64,000 bases of DNA from Mimachlamys varia (lineage: Eukaryota > Mollusca > Bivalvia > Pectinida > Pectinidae). Under the pieces are notes generated by a model, which searched no databases, was not told the origin of the DNA, and saw nothing but the letters and a program-made list of their open reading frames with translations. The stretch is taken from positions 41,235,426 to 41,299,425 of the forward strand of contig OX392534.1 in NCBI GenBank assembly GCA_947623455.1. Direction: 5' to 3'. Of this stretch, positions 45,501-58,700 are shown one piece after another (position 1 is the first letter of the stretch; each line of letters begins with the position of its first letter). The position numbers and the translations under genes were made by a program.

Positions 45501-46042
45501 AATCTATCAATAACAATACTGTGAACCATTTTAAAAAGCTAGGAATGAAAACTAGGAAATGAATGTTAAATATCTAGGTCACAAGGTCAAATGAAAGGCA
45601 TATTGTGGTTGGATATAAAGTGAACGGATTTAATGTTGTTAAACGATATAGGTATACGACTAAATCCAGGAAGAGGCGTGTCTTCCTTGTGTTGTCATTA
45701 GGGTAACCGCACTGGTATCCAAGACTTCCGTGTTGTATAGCAACAACCGAGCAGAGCTCTGATTACAGGGCTTAGACAGCAAACGGCCAAATAACCATCA
45801 CGTTGAATTCCATGGAAAACGAAAGCACATTCTGACTTGATTCAATGTCTCTGTTCATTGATCTAAAAAAACTGTTTCAAAACATTTGAGTACATTTGAA
45901 ACAGTTTATATAATTCAGCAACGATACAAAGAAGGATAAAAATTTGCTGCACAATTGGTTGCCATGGTAAATCAGTAGACAGGTTGGCTTACATAACGGG
46001 ACATAAATAAAAAAGTGAGTCAGACTACAATAATTGTTGGCA
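42555..46042. other. Unassigned; remnants of decayed Helentrons
   Basis: ACAGGCCAATTGCACCTCTTTG-like sequence at 44177-44198 resembles a Helentron 3' end. Diverged ~150-bp units with AAGGTCACAA and GATTATCAGAAA occur near 45160-45610. A ~50-bp direct repeat (GGTCAAGGTTTATAATTTCATAC) lies near 43563-43640. No gene seen. Confidence 0.35.
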
Positions 46043-46278
46043 TTGAATGGGTAAACCCTACTGATAAAAGCCTGGCTTTTATGTCTCTATGTCACAAGTC
46101 ACTCCTTCAAGGTGAATGGCAGTTCCATCCATACAGGTTTCTGTGGAGATCCGCAGTACATTGAATGGGTAAACCCTACTGATAAAAACCTGGCTTTTAT
46201 GTCTTTATGTCACAAGTCACTCCTTCAAGGTGGATGGCAGTTCCATCCATACAGGTTTCTGTGAAGATCCGCAGTACA
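46043..46278. repeat. 118-bp direct tandem duplication
   Basis: Two adjacent copies starting TTGAATGGGTAAACCCTACT at 46043 and 46161, differing at only a few positions, followed by a partial third start at 46279. A recent local duplication; no reading frame of note. Confidence 0.95.
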
Positions 46279-47039
46279 TTGAAAAGGCTACCGAACAAAC
46301 GAAAACGTAATCTCATTTGGAGTCGGACCGAGATAGTTACCAGCTTGACGGCTTTGTTTCTGTTTCGAGACCTGCTGAGTACCAAGAGTGCAGAAAACAA
46401 TTCTGGAGGAAGCTTGTCACAGAAATTATAGAAATCATATTTTACACTTAATGTTACAGGTTACCTTGTCAAATGTTTCAAACGGTACATTAACTTGCTG
46501 GTGGGAGATTGTTTGAGACGGGAGGTTGTTGATGATGATAAAATGTGGGAATGTTAATATCATAATCCTTTTCCTTGTCAGATCACCTGACACAACCTCT
46601 ACCTACTGGGATATATTATATCTGTCAGCTGTTGAGCAGGCAGGAACCAAACCATGACCTAATCACCCCCGAAATATCATAACAAAACTTTCTAACCTTT
46701 GAATCAGGATAATAATTACTTCAAATCTGTCTTTAAGAGTGAATTTGTTTAAAGAATAATTTTAAAATATTTGATTACACATAATTCAAGATATAATCCT
46801 GGCTACAATTTATAAAATTTGCATTTAAAAATGTATATCATAGTGATGTAGTTGCTGTAATATCACTGCATTAAGCGTTTAATGTCTTCTTAGTTGATTG
46901 ATGAGTAAAAATCAAATAAACAACTACTGTGTATAGTGGCTTGCAGGTATGAGCAATTTTGTTCAGAAGCTTTGCTCGACACAGTGTTCCTTTTTGTGTT
47001 CCTGACAGAAAATAGGGTGAGAGTGTATTGTGTTCCTTA
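46279..47039. other. Unassigned unique sequence
   Basis: No gene or repeat recognised. Confidence 0.3.
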
Positions 47040-47165
47040 TGTCAGTCCTGTTGCCTCCTGTTGAGTCCTGTCCCATTCCCGTCCCGTCTGTCCCATCCCG
47101 TCCCCATCCCATTCCTGTCTCATCCCCGTTCCGGCCCGTGTCCCGTCCTGTGTCATTTTCCGCCC
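47040..47165 (+). repeat. Pyrimidine-rich low-complexity tract
   Basis: Imperfect repeats of GTCCTGTCCCATTCCCGTCC type, almost free of A on +. Such C/T-rich strands can form triplex DNA. Confidence 0.75.
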
Positions 47166-47459
47166 TTCCTGATTCAGTGTTTAACAGTTGAAAACTTCAT
47201 TCTTTCAGGTTTTCAAAATAATGTTTTACAAAGGTACAAAATGAGTGTAGCAATGGAAATTGCTTTGTTTCTGGGTTCCATGGTCAAGGCCAAGATCACT
47301 TTTACTATATATAGAATATCATTTCTGCCGATTCAATGTTAATACTTAAGGACTTCATTATTTCACAGATTTCTATCAAATTTTATATGCAGATCAAGTA
47401 TGAGTGTACACCACAGACATGGTTGTGTTTTAGGGTTCCCAGGCCAAGGTTACTATAAC
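47166..47459. other. Diverged repeat units hosting the MITE
   Basis: TTCATTATTTCACAGATTTC and CAAATTTTATATGCAGATCA recur in diverged form after the MITE near 48740-48790. The flanks are therefore ~130-150-bp repeat units, probably from an old Helentron, into which the MITE inserted. Confidence 0.45.
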
Positions 47460-47461
47460 TA

Positions 47462-48703
47462 TAGTAAAACCCCACTTACTCGAACCCAGTTAATTTGAGT
47501 ACCCCTCATGCGTCGAACAGTTTGTTTGCTCGGATTACTGAAATACCATGTCTCCTCGAACTATTGATCAGGTCCCCACAAGTTCGAGTAAGTGGGGTTT
47601 TAACGGTAGAACTATTGATCAGGTCCCCACAAGTTCGAGTAAGTGGGGTTTTACTGTAGAACTATTGATCAGGTCCCCACAAGTTCGGGTAAGTGGGGTT
47701 TTACTGTAGAACTATTGATCAGGTCCCCATGAGTTTGAGTAAGTGGGGTTTTTAAGTAGAGCTTTTGATCAGGTCCCCACAAGTTCGAGTAAGTGGGGTT
47801 TTACTGTAGAACTATTGATCAGGTCCCCACGAGTTCGAATTAGGGGTTTTACTGTAGAACTCTTGATCAGGTCCCCACGAGTTCGAGTAAGTGGGGTTTT
47901 ACCGTAGAACTATTGATCAGGTCCCAACAAGTTCGAGTAAGTGGGGTTTTACTGTAGAAATATTGATCAGGTCCCCACAAGTTCGAGTAAGTTGGGTTTT
48001 ACTGTAGAACTCTTGATCAGGTCCCCACAAGTTCGAGTAAGTTGGGTTTTACTGTAGAACTGTTGATCAGGTTCCCACAAGTTCGAGTAAGTGGGGTTTT
48101 ACTGTAGAACTCTTGATCAGGTCTCCACAAGTTCGAGTAAGTTGGGTTTTACTGTAGAACTCTTGATCAGGTCCCCACAAGTTCGAGTAAGTTGGGTTTT
48201 ACTGTAGAACTGTTGATCAGGTTCCCACAAGTTCGAGTAAGTGGGGTTTTACTGTAGAACTCTTGATCAGGTTCCCACAAGTTCGAGTAAGTTGGGTTTT
48301 ACTGTAGAACTCTTGATCAGGTCCCCACAAGTTCGAGTAAGTGGGGTTTTACAGTAGAACTATTGATCAGGTCCCTACAAGTTCGAGTAAGTGGGGTTTT
48401 ACTGTAGAACTATTGATCAGGTCCCCAGAAGTTTGAGTAAGTGGGGTTTTACTGTAGAACTATTATCAGGTCCCCACAAGTTCGAGGAAGTGGGGTTTTA
48501 CTGTAGAACTATTGATCAGGTCTCCACAAGTTCAAGGAAGTGGGGTTTTACTGTAGAACTATTGATCAGGTCCCCACAAGTTCGAGGAAGTGGGGTTTTA
48601 CTGTAGAACTATTGATCAGGTCCCCACAAGTTCGAGGAAGTGGGGTTTTACTGTAGAACTATTGATCAGGTCTCCACAAGTTCGAGTAAGTGGGGTTTTA
48701 CTG
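47462..48703. mobile_element. TA-flanked MITE with one end amplified into a 50-bp minisatellite
   Basis: TA at 47460-47461 and 48704-48705. The left end TAGTAAAACCCCACTTACTC is the inverted copy of the right end GAGTAAGTGGGGTTTTACTG. Between them, after ~100 bp of left-end sequence, a 50-bp unit (GTAGAACTATTGATCAGGTC + CCCACAAGTTCGAGTAAGTG + GGGTTTTACT) is repeated about 23-24 times. Each unit repeats the terminal inverted repeat and contains the CCCCAC...GTGGGG stem. CAGT ends and a TA target suggest a pogo/Tigger or mariner-type origin. No transposase. Frames through the array are by-products. Confidence 0.88.
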
Positions 48704-48705
48704 TA

Positions 48706-50330
48706 AATTATCATCAACCAGTTCAATGAAGACACATTGAGTTCATTCTTTCACAAATTTTTGTCAAATTTATTCACAGATCAATTAAGTATTGTTATAC
48801 CTTGGACAATTTTTGTGTTTCAAGAATCCAAGATGGTGAAGGCTTGATATGGAAAATTATCAAGTGATTCAAAAACAGGCTTTGGTGAGAGTGTACAACA
48901 GATTACCTGCAATTAGTTTATGCATGTTTCAAGGTCATTTACAAGGTCAAAATATTTGTAACTTTTTATTGAACATTAAACACTGAAACGAATTTTACAT
49001 GGTGATGGGGACATTTTCAGATAATGAATATGAAATGCATTTAATGTTGCGTTTTGTCTGGTGCCCGCTCCAAATCAATCAGATTAATATGCAACACAGT
49101 AATTAAGACATCACTAAATCTAAAATGTTTATATATCTTTAGTACATTGCAGCTTCAATAGCTTTCCAAAAAAAAAAAAAAAATTGACTAGAAAAATGGT
49201 TTTCATAATTATCTTTTGTTAAATATCAGCCATCAAATTAGCTCTTTTCTTGTGGACATATGGTAGTAAATTACAAAGATATTCCGTTAATTATTGTTTA
49301 GATGAAAATAATTGTTGTTTAGATGAAAATGCTGGTAATTTTCTATATCTACAAAAGTTTGATTGCAGATTTCTTTCATGGCTCGAGTTTTAATTAGTTT
49401 CTGTTGGTATATCTTTGCCGAATATCTTGTATCTGGTACAATTTATCGGGATCTGATTGGTTTGTTTTCTTCCTCTAAAAAATAAAAGTATTCTGTTTAA
49501 TTTAATCCGAGTGTGAAATGTGCGAAGTTAGGATCTTAAACTCAACGGGAACATGCACGATAGGGCTGTCTGATGCACACTGTACATGCTGCAATCGTAA
49601 TGATACAGATCAGGTGATCCAAGTGGCTACGGCATATATATTTCATTTACGTATCGCAAAATGTGACTCATGCACATAGCGAAGTGCACGATATCCAATA
49701 TCTGTACTTGGGTACCGATATATGTAAAAGGAGGTTTTCCTTTTGTTTTTATTATCAATGGAATTAATTTCTTTTGTTAAAATAATTTCATGCTTAAATG
49801 TCTTTTGGATACCTTTGGTCCACATGAGAACCCTTGAGGGTTCCTTTTTCATTACTAGTTCTATATAATTATACATTTGTAGCAGTTTCACAATAGACTT
49901 TATACCTCCAGGAAAAGTTTTTTTTGGCGATGTTGGGTATGACTAATAAGATCGACCGTCCATGCTGTTTTAGCAATCCCCTTGGTTGTTGTTTAGAAAA
50001 ACGTTACACTTTATTTTGACAACTGCATGAAAAAAAAAGAATTTAAGCTTCTAGTGATGGATCAGGAATCGGCTATTAAGAGTAGGGGATGCAATCAAGC
50101 ATAATGCATAATGATGGCATTGGAAATATTCAATTTGGTAGCCAGTAATTAATATCCTCTTGTCCATCTGTCTGAACGGAAACCTATCTGTAAGACGTTT
50201 TTAAAGTCTCGTAGAATGGGTGGATTGTATGTATTATCAGGCAGTCTTTGTCGGAGTGAGACATCTGTCGTACGGCCAGGATTAATGGAAAGTAAATGCT
50301 GTAGAATGCTAGTCGTCTGACAGGAAGTTA
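48706..50330. other. Unassigned unique sequence
   Basis: A short A run lies near 49168-49183. An 82-codon lysine-rich frame on - (49643-49891) has no recognisable family. No gene seen. Confidence 0.3.
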
Positions 50331-50449
50331 CAACATGGACTGCTCAAACATGGACTGCCAATATATGAACAACTATTGCTTTTCTGTCCGTCCGTCCGTC
50401 TGTCCCTCTCGCTATCTTTTGCCATCTTTTATTTGTTCAAATACCTTTT

Positions 50450-50645
50450 TATGCCCCCGCCATGAAATGGGGGGGCATATAGTGTTACCCATGTCCGTCC
50501 CGTCCCATTGCGTCCCATGGTAATATAACCAGCTTATTTAAATAACTGCTGATCCGATTGTCATAAAACTTTGCATATGTAATAAGCATGAAGATCTAAT
50601 TTCATATGGGGGAAGGGGGCATTTATGTCTCAAAGACATTTCTAG
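50450..50645 (+). mobile_element. Short complete Helitron-like element
   Basis: 196 bp. The 5' hairpin is ATGCCCCC...GGGGGGCAT. GGGGGCAT near the 3' end is the inverted copy of the 5' terminus. The terminal hairpin is ATGTCTCAAAGACAT, then TTCTAG|TT. The left flank (AAATACCTTTT) and right flank (TTTTTCAAAACTGG) rejoin to match a related unoccupied sequence at about 50760-50785 (AAATACATTTTTTTCAAAAC). Insertion was in a T tract without visible duplication. Non-coding. Confidence 0.82.
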
Positions 50646-53054
50646 TTTTTTCAAAACTGGAAAATCGTGCACCGTTGCTACAGTTACATGTGTTTATGAT
50701 CGCTACCAATCTTCTAACACCCATTGTTTTTCTGTCTGTCCCTCACACCAACTTTTATTAAAATACATTTTTTTCAAAACTGAAAAATTGTTCGACTTCG
50801 CTACAGTTACATGTGTTCATGGTCACTTAAACTTGAACTAGGATTACAAAAGGTTGCAAAAACTAAAGGTCAAAGGTTACTTAAGCTATAAAGGTCAGAG
50901 GTTGGTGACGTACTACAAAGGCTTAAGGTTACTCTACAGTCAGTTTCTCACACTGTTGTTTAAGGAACACCATGATGAGGTAGCTGGAGTTGTTTCCCTT
51001 TACATAAAAATACATCTGGAAAACAAGCTTTCACATTTTGATGACCTTTGACTTGTGACCTAGATATTTCTCGAGTGTATTTCATAAAAAGGCATGTAGA
51101 AGTGGCTCTATTTTTATATGATCGTGTATGATTTTTTTTCCTATTTCTATGATGTGGTCTTGGCATAGCATAGCCATCAATCCCCCTAAGACGCTGCCAA
51201 ATATTCTTGTATTACACTCGGAGTATGAAACACCTGCAGAAAATGTTGCAAAATTCATATAAAATACAAAATTGGGTGCAAAACTGTGACTCAATGTATA
51301 TTGGAGGGCTGGAAAGGCGTTTTGAGATCCACCTTGATGAACACCAGAGAGACACAGAAACCTAAGAAAGGAAGAAATTCACCAAATTGGAAAGAAACCA
51401 GTCGAGAGTCCCTGATATCACAGATCATGCTATATAGAAAAATCATGTGATTGCCTGAGAAACCTCAAAATTACTGGACAGATATAGCAGCAATTTAGGA
51501 GTGATCGATGCTGGCGACCATTTCTGAATCGAGATGAGGGGGCTTATCGATTCCGCATTTATGACTAAGTATGAAACAAAGTGTACCCGAATCAAGTCAT
51601 TTTGGTACAACTAATTGTACATACATTTAACAAAGTAGCCAAAAATTACACATTTAAAAAACAAAAATTTCTACATACTGGTAATTTTTCGAACACATGT
51701 GACAGTACATTTATTGGTTGTGTAACATGAATCTTTAAATAAATTGATCATGTACGAGTTGTTTGTTTTGGTTTCTCAGAAATCACAATAATACTTACAG
51801 GCACTTCTTTAATGTAAAGACAGTATTATATGAGTGCAGTGATTTTGTTTGCCCAGTTTTACAGCTGATATATTTTACAGCCGATATAAGGCTGTTTCTC
51901 TCAGTCAAAATTTGTGTTATATTCCCACAATGAAGTAAAATTCAAGAATATTTTCCCAGGTTATCTGAAAATCCTACTAAATTTTCTCAATTAAATAAGG
52001 CACAGGTTGCTGTAAAATCAAGGTAGCAAAAACACTGGAGTGAGATATCAGTGCTGTTCTCCACTCGCATACATTGCGTTATGAATGGCTGTTTTAAATA
52101 GTTTATATCGAACAGTTTCTGGAGATCCCTGGTTTTCGTGATCAGCTGAAAGATTACGTGATGTCATCAGTCATTTCTACTGCTCAAGGGAAAGCTTTAT
52201 ATAATATCTGTACCATGAAAAACGTAACTGACAGATTGACGATGTTGACGTCGCAACAAATGTTCGGAAGTTAAAGTCCGTAGGGCATCAACAATATGTG
52301 TCCTATCGTAACTTTAATTTTATAGCTGTCACACTATAAAAATCCCATAAATTATATTTCTCGTCAAATTTTTGCTGCCTTTTCATTTTATGAAAAGAAT
52401 ATTCTATATATGGCAAAAGTGGTCGAATTTTAACTTGGCCATTTACTTCACAAAAGTGCAGATCAGCAAGATTTGAACCCAGTCTTTTGGAATTCATTAT
52501 CAAGATTGTATGAAACCAATTTGGTTTCTAAGATTCTGTATAGCTATAAAAACACTCATTAAAGATTTGAAATTTAATGTTCTTCTCGGTTTGGCTTCAA
52601 TAAATAGAGATTTCTGTGAAACGGTGGTGACAGTTAAGTTTGTAACACAGGAAAATTTGCTTGAATTAAGGGGGATGTAACCGCTGGTGTTGTCAATGTG
52701 TTTAATAGCCTCAAAGCCAATTTCATGCTGTTTTACGCAGAGTTATATCACTCAACTGTGGCCATATCCATGGCAACAAATCCTGGTTTGTAAAACTGAA
52801 CAGTTTTGATTAAACCACAGAAAATACTCTTAATTGTGTAAACACAGGCCTCTCTATCCCGTTAATGTACACAAACAATTTTGCACCTAATCGTGAACTG
52901 TTAATTTTGAGTGGCTCTGAATTTTTATTAGCTGAAGGATGAAACAAAATGAGAGACCAACATCACCTCTGGAATCTTGGTAATAAGGTGTAAAAGGATC
53001 TGTATGCTGACAAATACTTGGAAACCGATTTAATAACCTGTATTTTTTCCACAG
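50646..53054. other. Unassigned; diverged ~150-bp direct repeat near its left end
   Basis: GCTACAGTTACATGTGTTTA near 50675 recurs near 50800 with CTGTCTGTCCCTC before each copy. This is a two-unit tandem, probably of an old mobile element. The rest is featureless. A 70-codon frame on - (51082-51294) has no motif. Confidence 0.35.
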
Positions 53055-53282
53055 CGTTTGTTGACGTCACTTTTCTACCTTGGCTTTTCGTGTAGTCGAG
53101 ATGTCTTTGGCAAAGAAATTGAACTGATGATAAAGTACTTTAGGAATTCAATTTTCTGTCAAAGAATTCCTATTTCATATATTGGAGCCATAGATGACAT
53201 TTGTATTTTTGATGTAAAGATCAGTCACTGTCATAAAGAAGAAATGATTATACTGGGGGAGGATATCAATTCTGAATGTTGA
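53055..53282 (+). other. Candidate terminal exon
   Basis: A strong acceptor (CTGTATTTTTTCCACAG) leads in phase 0 into 75 open codons, RLLTSLFYLGFSCSRDVFGK onward, ending at TGA 53280-53282. No family is recognised. The length is modest enough to arise by chance in AT-rich DNA, so this is only a candidate 3' exon of a gene on +. Confidence 0.2.
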
Positions 53283-55730
53283 CCAATTATAACGGTCACT
53301 GCACAGTCTGTAAAATTGGTGACTTTTCCTGCCTGTTGAGATTTGATTAGAGCTAGTGAGAACATTGAATGAAGGATCATTATATATTTAACAGTGCATC
53401 TTTACAATTGGCATCCATCATCAATTTTACAAGTAGTGTCTTCAGCAGATATATCAGTGTAGACTCTAAACATTGAAAAAAACATCTAATTGTTATCAGC
53501 ACTGATTTTTTTCAGAAATGTCAGATAAGTGCTCTGTTGGGAGAACTCCTCGCTCTCTACAAGCGCCTTTCCTCCTCCCTACAAGTGCCTTTCCTTCTCC
53601 CCATAAGGGCCTTCCCCCCTCCCTGCAAACACCTTAGCCCTTCTCCAATAAATTGTCAGTGAAACAGATTTTTATGCAGTCAAAAAAAAGTGACAGGCAG
53701 AAATTTTATGTTCTTTGGGTATGGTGATAAAAGATATTGACATTGTTTTGTTGTTGAGAAAGTTTGATGTTTTTACTATTTCTAAACCTGTGATGAATCA
53801 ATCATGGCTTCATTATAAATGTCGCAGACAAGCATGCGACTGTTCAGGACAACCTTTTAACTGTCTATGAAAATGGTTTCAATTCTATAGTCACGTTATT
53901 GTTTCCAGACAACGACTTTTTTCTAACATTATTTCCTTAAAACATACATTCCTGAAACTGAAGTTTATTCTTGTTCCAAACTAATAATTAAAGTACTTAT
54001 ATTCCCAAGTAATTTGAATTTGAAAAATCACTTGCTAAGCATGATGTATTTGACATGTTGGCAGCTGCCTCAAAAGTACACTGTTTCAATTCATTCAGAA
54101 TGAATGCCAATAATAACTTAACTTTTGAAAATTCTTTTAAAGAAAATATTGATTTAAATTTCTTTTCATATTTTTCAAAAGATTTGAATAGAGAATTATA
54201 TTAACTTTACATTAAGAACAGGTAATTGAATCAGTGTTTGATCCGTATTGATGCAGCAGATTTTAGCCGAGGAATGTTGAAGTATTGGTCCAGTTTTGGT
54301 GAGTGATTCCCGCTGGTGGCTGAGGAAGCTGCGAGGGCGAGGGACGAGGATACAGGGTGATCTATCGCTAACGGTAACACATGTACAAACTTTTCTTTGT
54401 GTCTCCATTCATCATATCCCTCATCAAACTATACACTGTCTCCATTCTCTTGACCTCTCAACTCATTTTCTTTATGAAGACTAACAGATACAATGGGAAA
54501 TGCTTCTAAGGACGGTGCCGTTATCACTTTGATGTGGCTGAAAGGAAAATTGATTTTTTTTTTCAACCTAAAATACTACAAGATGAATAGGGCTCCCATT
54601 TAGAAATGAAATCATTCTTTGTGTGCTGGTATTTCCACACGGCTATAAATACGGTGATTAGTTACGAACTCTTTTGGAGTTCTGCGGACCCTTGGTCCAA
54701 ACACTGGGGCTTGAATCATCTATTCTGATTATGTGATCCGAGAGAAATGGTCATGTCTTCATTGATGTATTGGTTTCTCCTCTTTAATCAAGAACTCTTT
54801 GGTCTGCCACAGACTACCAGCCATTTGTAATATTAATCAGTGCTAACCTACCGTTCTGGCACCATGGTTCCAGGAGGGGGGGCAAGCTGTTGACACAGTG
54901 TCGATCCGACAAGATTTATGTTACGCAGTATCTTTATTCCAAATATTGACTCCCAGATCCGGTTGTACAATAAGATGCCGCGGGTTGAGGTCATACTATA
55001 GCTTGGATTTCTGGATGGGTTTGTATTTCCACATAATCTATTGCCTTTGCAATATCCATAACTTAAAGTAAGCTATTCAATGTACATAATTATGAAGATG
55101 TTTCAATCTATAGGTAACATTATTTCATTAAAAAATCTTTTTTTTTTGGTTATTCTGTATTTTCTATGCAACATTTTGTACAAGTTGTATCTGAAAGCAA
55201 TAAATGACATGACCTGGTATTTTTGGGATATTTTATGTGATTTCGAAAAAAAACCCATACATAATAATGAAAGGAATTCACCTCAAAATACATAAAAATA
55301 AAAATACATACTATCTTTAGATTTTATCACATAACTGACCCGTTCAGTCATGTCATATGGCCATGTCGTAAAAAAGGTATTACATGTGTAATAACACTAT
55401 TGTGATGTCATAAACAAATGACGTCTTTATGACATCATATGATTGTCTCGAAAATCGTACTGTCACAACAGAAATTTGTCTTTCTTATAGAGCATTAATT
55501 TGAGAGTTTTTCTGTATTTTCTCATAAATATAAGTTAAGTGATAAATAGAATCTTACACTCGTGTCAATGTAATAATTTTAATTCGTTTAATAAATTCCA
55601 TATACCATTGATATTAGTGTAAGATCCTCTATATATAGAGGGAAAATGGTGTTTGGGAAAAACATGATATAAAGAGGAATGTGATATAAACTGTAGTGAT
55701 ATCACGTGGAATCCATGGAATGTGCAAGGT
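53283..55730. other. Unassigned; CT-rich repeats at 53540-53645
   Basis: At 53540-53645 a CTCCCTACAAGTGCCTTTCC-type unit is repeated about three times. An ATG frame starting MGNASKDGAV near 54491 resembles a myristoylation-type N-terminus and follows a pyrimidine tract with CTAACAG, but it ends after 36 codons with no good donor. No gene supported. Confidence 0.35.
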
Positions 55731-58700
55731 AGTGGACAGTGGAAAAACAAGTCACTACACTGACAGTGTGTCTATATAGTGGACAGACTGGTCACTACAC
55801 TGACTGTGTGTCTATATAGTGGACAGACTGGTCACTACACTGAGTGTGTGTCTATATAGTGGACAGACTGGTCACTACACTAACTGTGTGTCTATATAGT
55901 GGACAGACTGGTCACTACACTGTGTGTGTGTCTATATATAGTGGACAGACTGGTCACTACACTGTGTGTGTGTCTATATAGTGGACAGACTGGTCACTAC
56001 ACTGAGTGTGTGTCTATATATAGTGGACAGACTGGTCACTACACTGAGTGTGTGTCTATATAGTGGACAGACTGGTCACTACACTGAGTGTGTGTCTATA
56101 TAGTGGACAGACTGGTCACTACACTGAGTGTGTCTATATAGTGGACAGACTGGTCACTACACTGAGTGTGTGTCTATATAGTGGACAGACTGGTCACTAC
56201 ACTGAGTGTGTGTCTATATAGTGGACAGACTGGTCACTACACTGAGTGTGTGTCTATATAGTGGACAGACTGGTCACTACACAGAGTGAGTGTCTATATA
56301 GTGGACAGACTGGTCACTACACTGAGTGTGTGTCTATATAGTGGACAGACTGGTCACTACACTGAGTGTGTGTCTATATAGTGGACAGACTGGTCACTAC
56401 ACTGAGTGTGTGTCTATATAGTGGACAGACTGGTCACTACACTGAGTGTGTGTCTATATAGTGGACAGACTGGTCACTACACTAACTGTGTGTCTATATA
56501 GTGGACAGACTGGTCACTACACTGAGTGTGTGTCTATATAGTGGACAGACTGGTCACTACACTGAGTGTGTGTCTATATAATTGACAGACTGGTCACTAC
56601 ACTGAGTGTGTGTCTATAAAGTGGACAGACTGGTCACTACACTGACTGTGTGACTATATAGTAGACAGACTGGTCACTACACTGAGTGTGTGTCTATATA
56701 ATTGACAGACTGGTCACTACACTGAGTGTGTGTCTATATAGTGGACAGACTGGTCACTACACTGAGTGTGTGTCTATATAGTGGACAGACTGGTCACTAC
56801 ACTGAGTGTGTGTCTATATAGTGGACAGACTGGTCACTACACTGAGTGTGTGTCTATATAGAGGACAGACTGGTCACTACACTGAGTGTGTGTCTATATA
56901 GTGGACAGACTGGTCACTACACTGAGTGTGTGTCTATATAGTGGACAGACTGGTCACTACACTGAGTGTGTGTCTATATAATGGACAGACTGGTCACTAC
57001 ACTGAGTGTGTGTCTATAAAGTGGACAGACTGGTCACTACACTGAGTGAGTGTCTATATAGTGGACAGACTGGTCACTACACTGAGTGTGTGTCTATATA
57101 ATGGACAGACTGGTCACTACACTGAGTGTGTGTCTATATAGTGGACAGACTGGTCACTACACAGAGTGTGTGTCTATATAGTGGACAGACTGGTCACTAC
57201 ACTGAGTGTGTGTCTATATAATGGACAGACTGGTCACTACACTGAGTGTGTGTCTATATAGTGGACAGACTGGTCACTACACTGAGTGTGTGTCTATATA
57301 GTGGACAGACTGGTCACTACACTGAGTGTGTGTCTATATAGTGGACAGACTGGTCACTACACTGAGTGTGTGTCTATATAATGGACAGACTGGTCACTAC
57401 ACTGAGTGTGTGTCTATATAGTGGACAGACTGGTCACTACACTGAGTGTGTGTCTATATAGTGGACAGACTGGTCACTACACTGACTGTGTGTCTATATA
57501 GTGGACAGACTGGTCACTACACTGAGTGTGTGTCTATATAGTGGACAGACTGGTCACTACACTGACTGTGTGTCTATATAGTGGACAGACTTGTCACTAC
57601 ACTGAGTGTGTGTCTACATAATGGACAGACTGGTCACTACACTGAGTGTGTGTCTATATAGTGGACAGACTGGTCACTACACCGAGTGTGTGTCTATATA
57701 GTGGACAGACTGGTCACTACAATGAGTGTGTCTATATAGTGGACAGACTGGTCACTACACAGAGTGTGTGTCTATATAGTAGACAGACTGGTCACTACAC
57801 TGAGTGTGTGTCTATATAGCGGACAGACTGGTCACTACACTGAGTGTGTGTCTGTATAGTGGACAGACTGGTCAGTATACACTTAGTGTGTGTCTATATA
57901 GTGTACAGACTGGTCACTACACTGACTGTGTGTCTATATAATGCTTGTGGACAGACTGGTCACTACACTGAGTGTGTGTCTATATAGTGGACAGACTGGT
58001 CACTACACTGAGTGTGTGTCTATATAGTGGACAGACTGGTCACTACACTGAGTGTGTGTCTATATAGTGGACAGACTGGTCACTACACTGAGTGTGTGTC
58101 TATATAGTGGACAGACTGGTCACTACACTGAGTGTGTGTCATATAGAGGACAGACTGGTCACTACACTGAGTGTTTGTCTATATAGTGGACAGACTGGTC
58201 ACTACACTGAGTGTGTGTCTATATAGAGGACAGACTGGTCACTACACTGAGTGTGTGTCTATATAATGGACAGACTGGTCACTACACTGAGTGTGTGTCT
58301 ATATAGTGGACAGACTGGTCACTACACTGAGTGTGTGTCTATATAGTGGACAGACTGGTCACTACACTGAGTGTGTGTCTATATAGTGGACAGACTGGTC
58401 ACTACACTGAGTGTGTGTCTATATAGTGGACAGACTGGTCACTACACTGAGTGTGTGTCTATATAGTGGACAGACTGGTCACTACACTGAGTATGTGTCT
58501 ATATAGTGGTTGTGGACAGACTTGTCACTACACTGAGTGTGTGTCTATATAGTGGACAGACTGGTCACTACACAGAGTGTGTCTATATAGTGGACAGACT
58601 GGTCACTACACAGAGTGTGTGTCTATATAGTGGACAGACTGGTCACTACACTGAGCGTGTGTCTATATAGTGGACAGACTGGTCACTACACTGAGTGTGT

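Noticed and set aside
54491..54600. ATG frame starting MGNASKDG, like a myristoylated N-terminus
   Set aside because: It ends after 36 codons without a good donor, and nothing nearby continues it.
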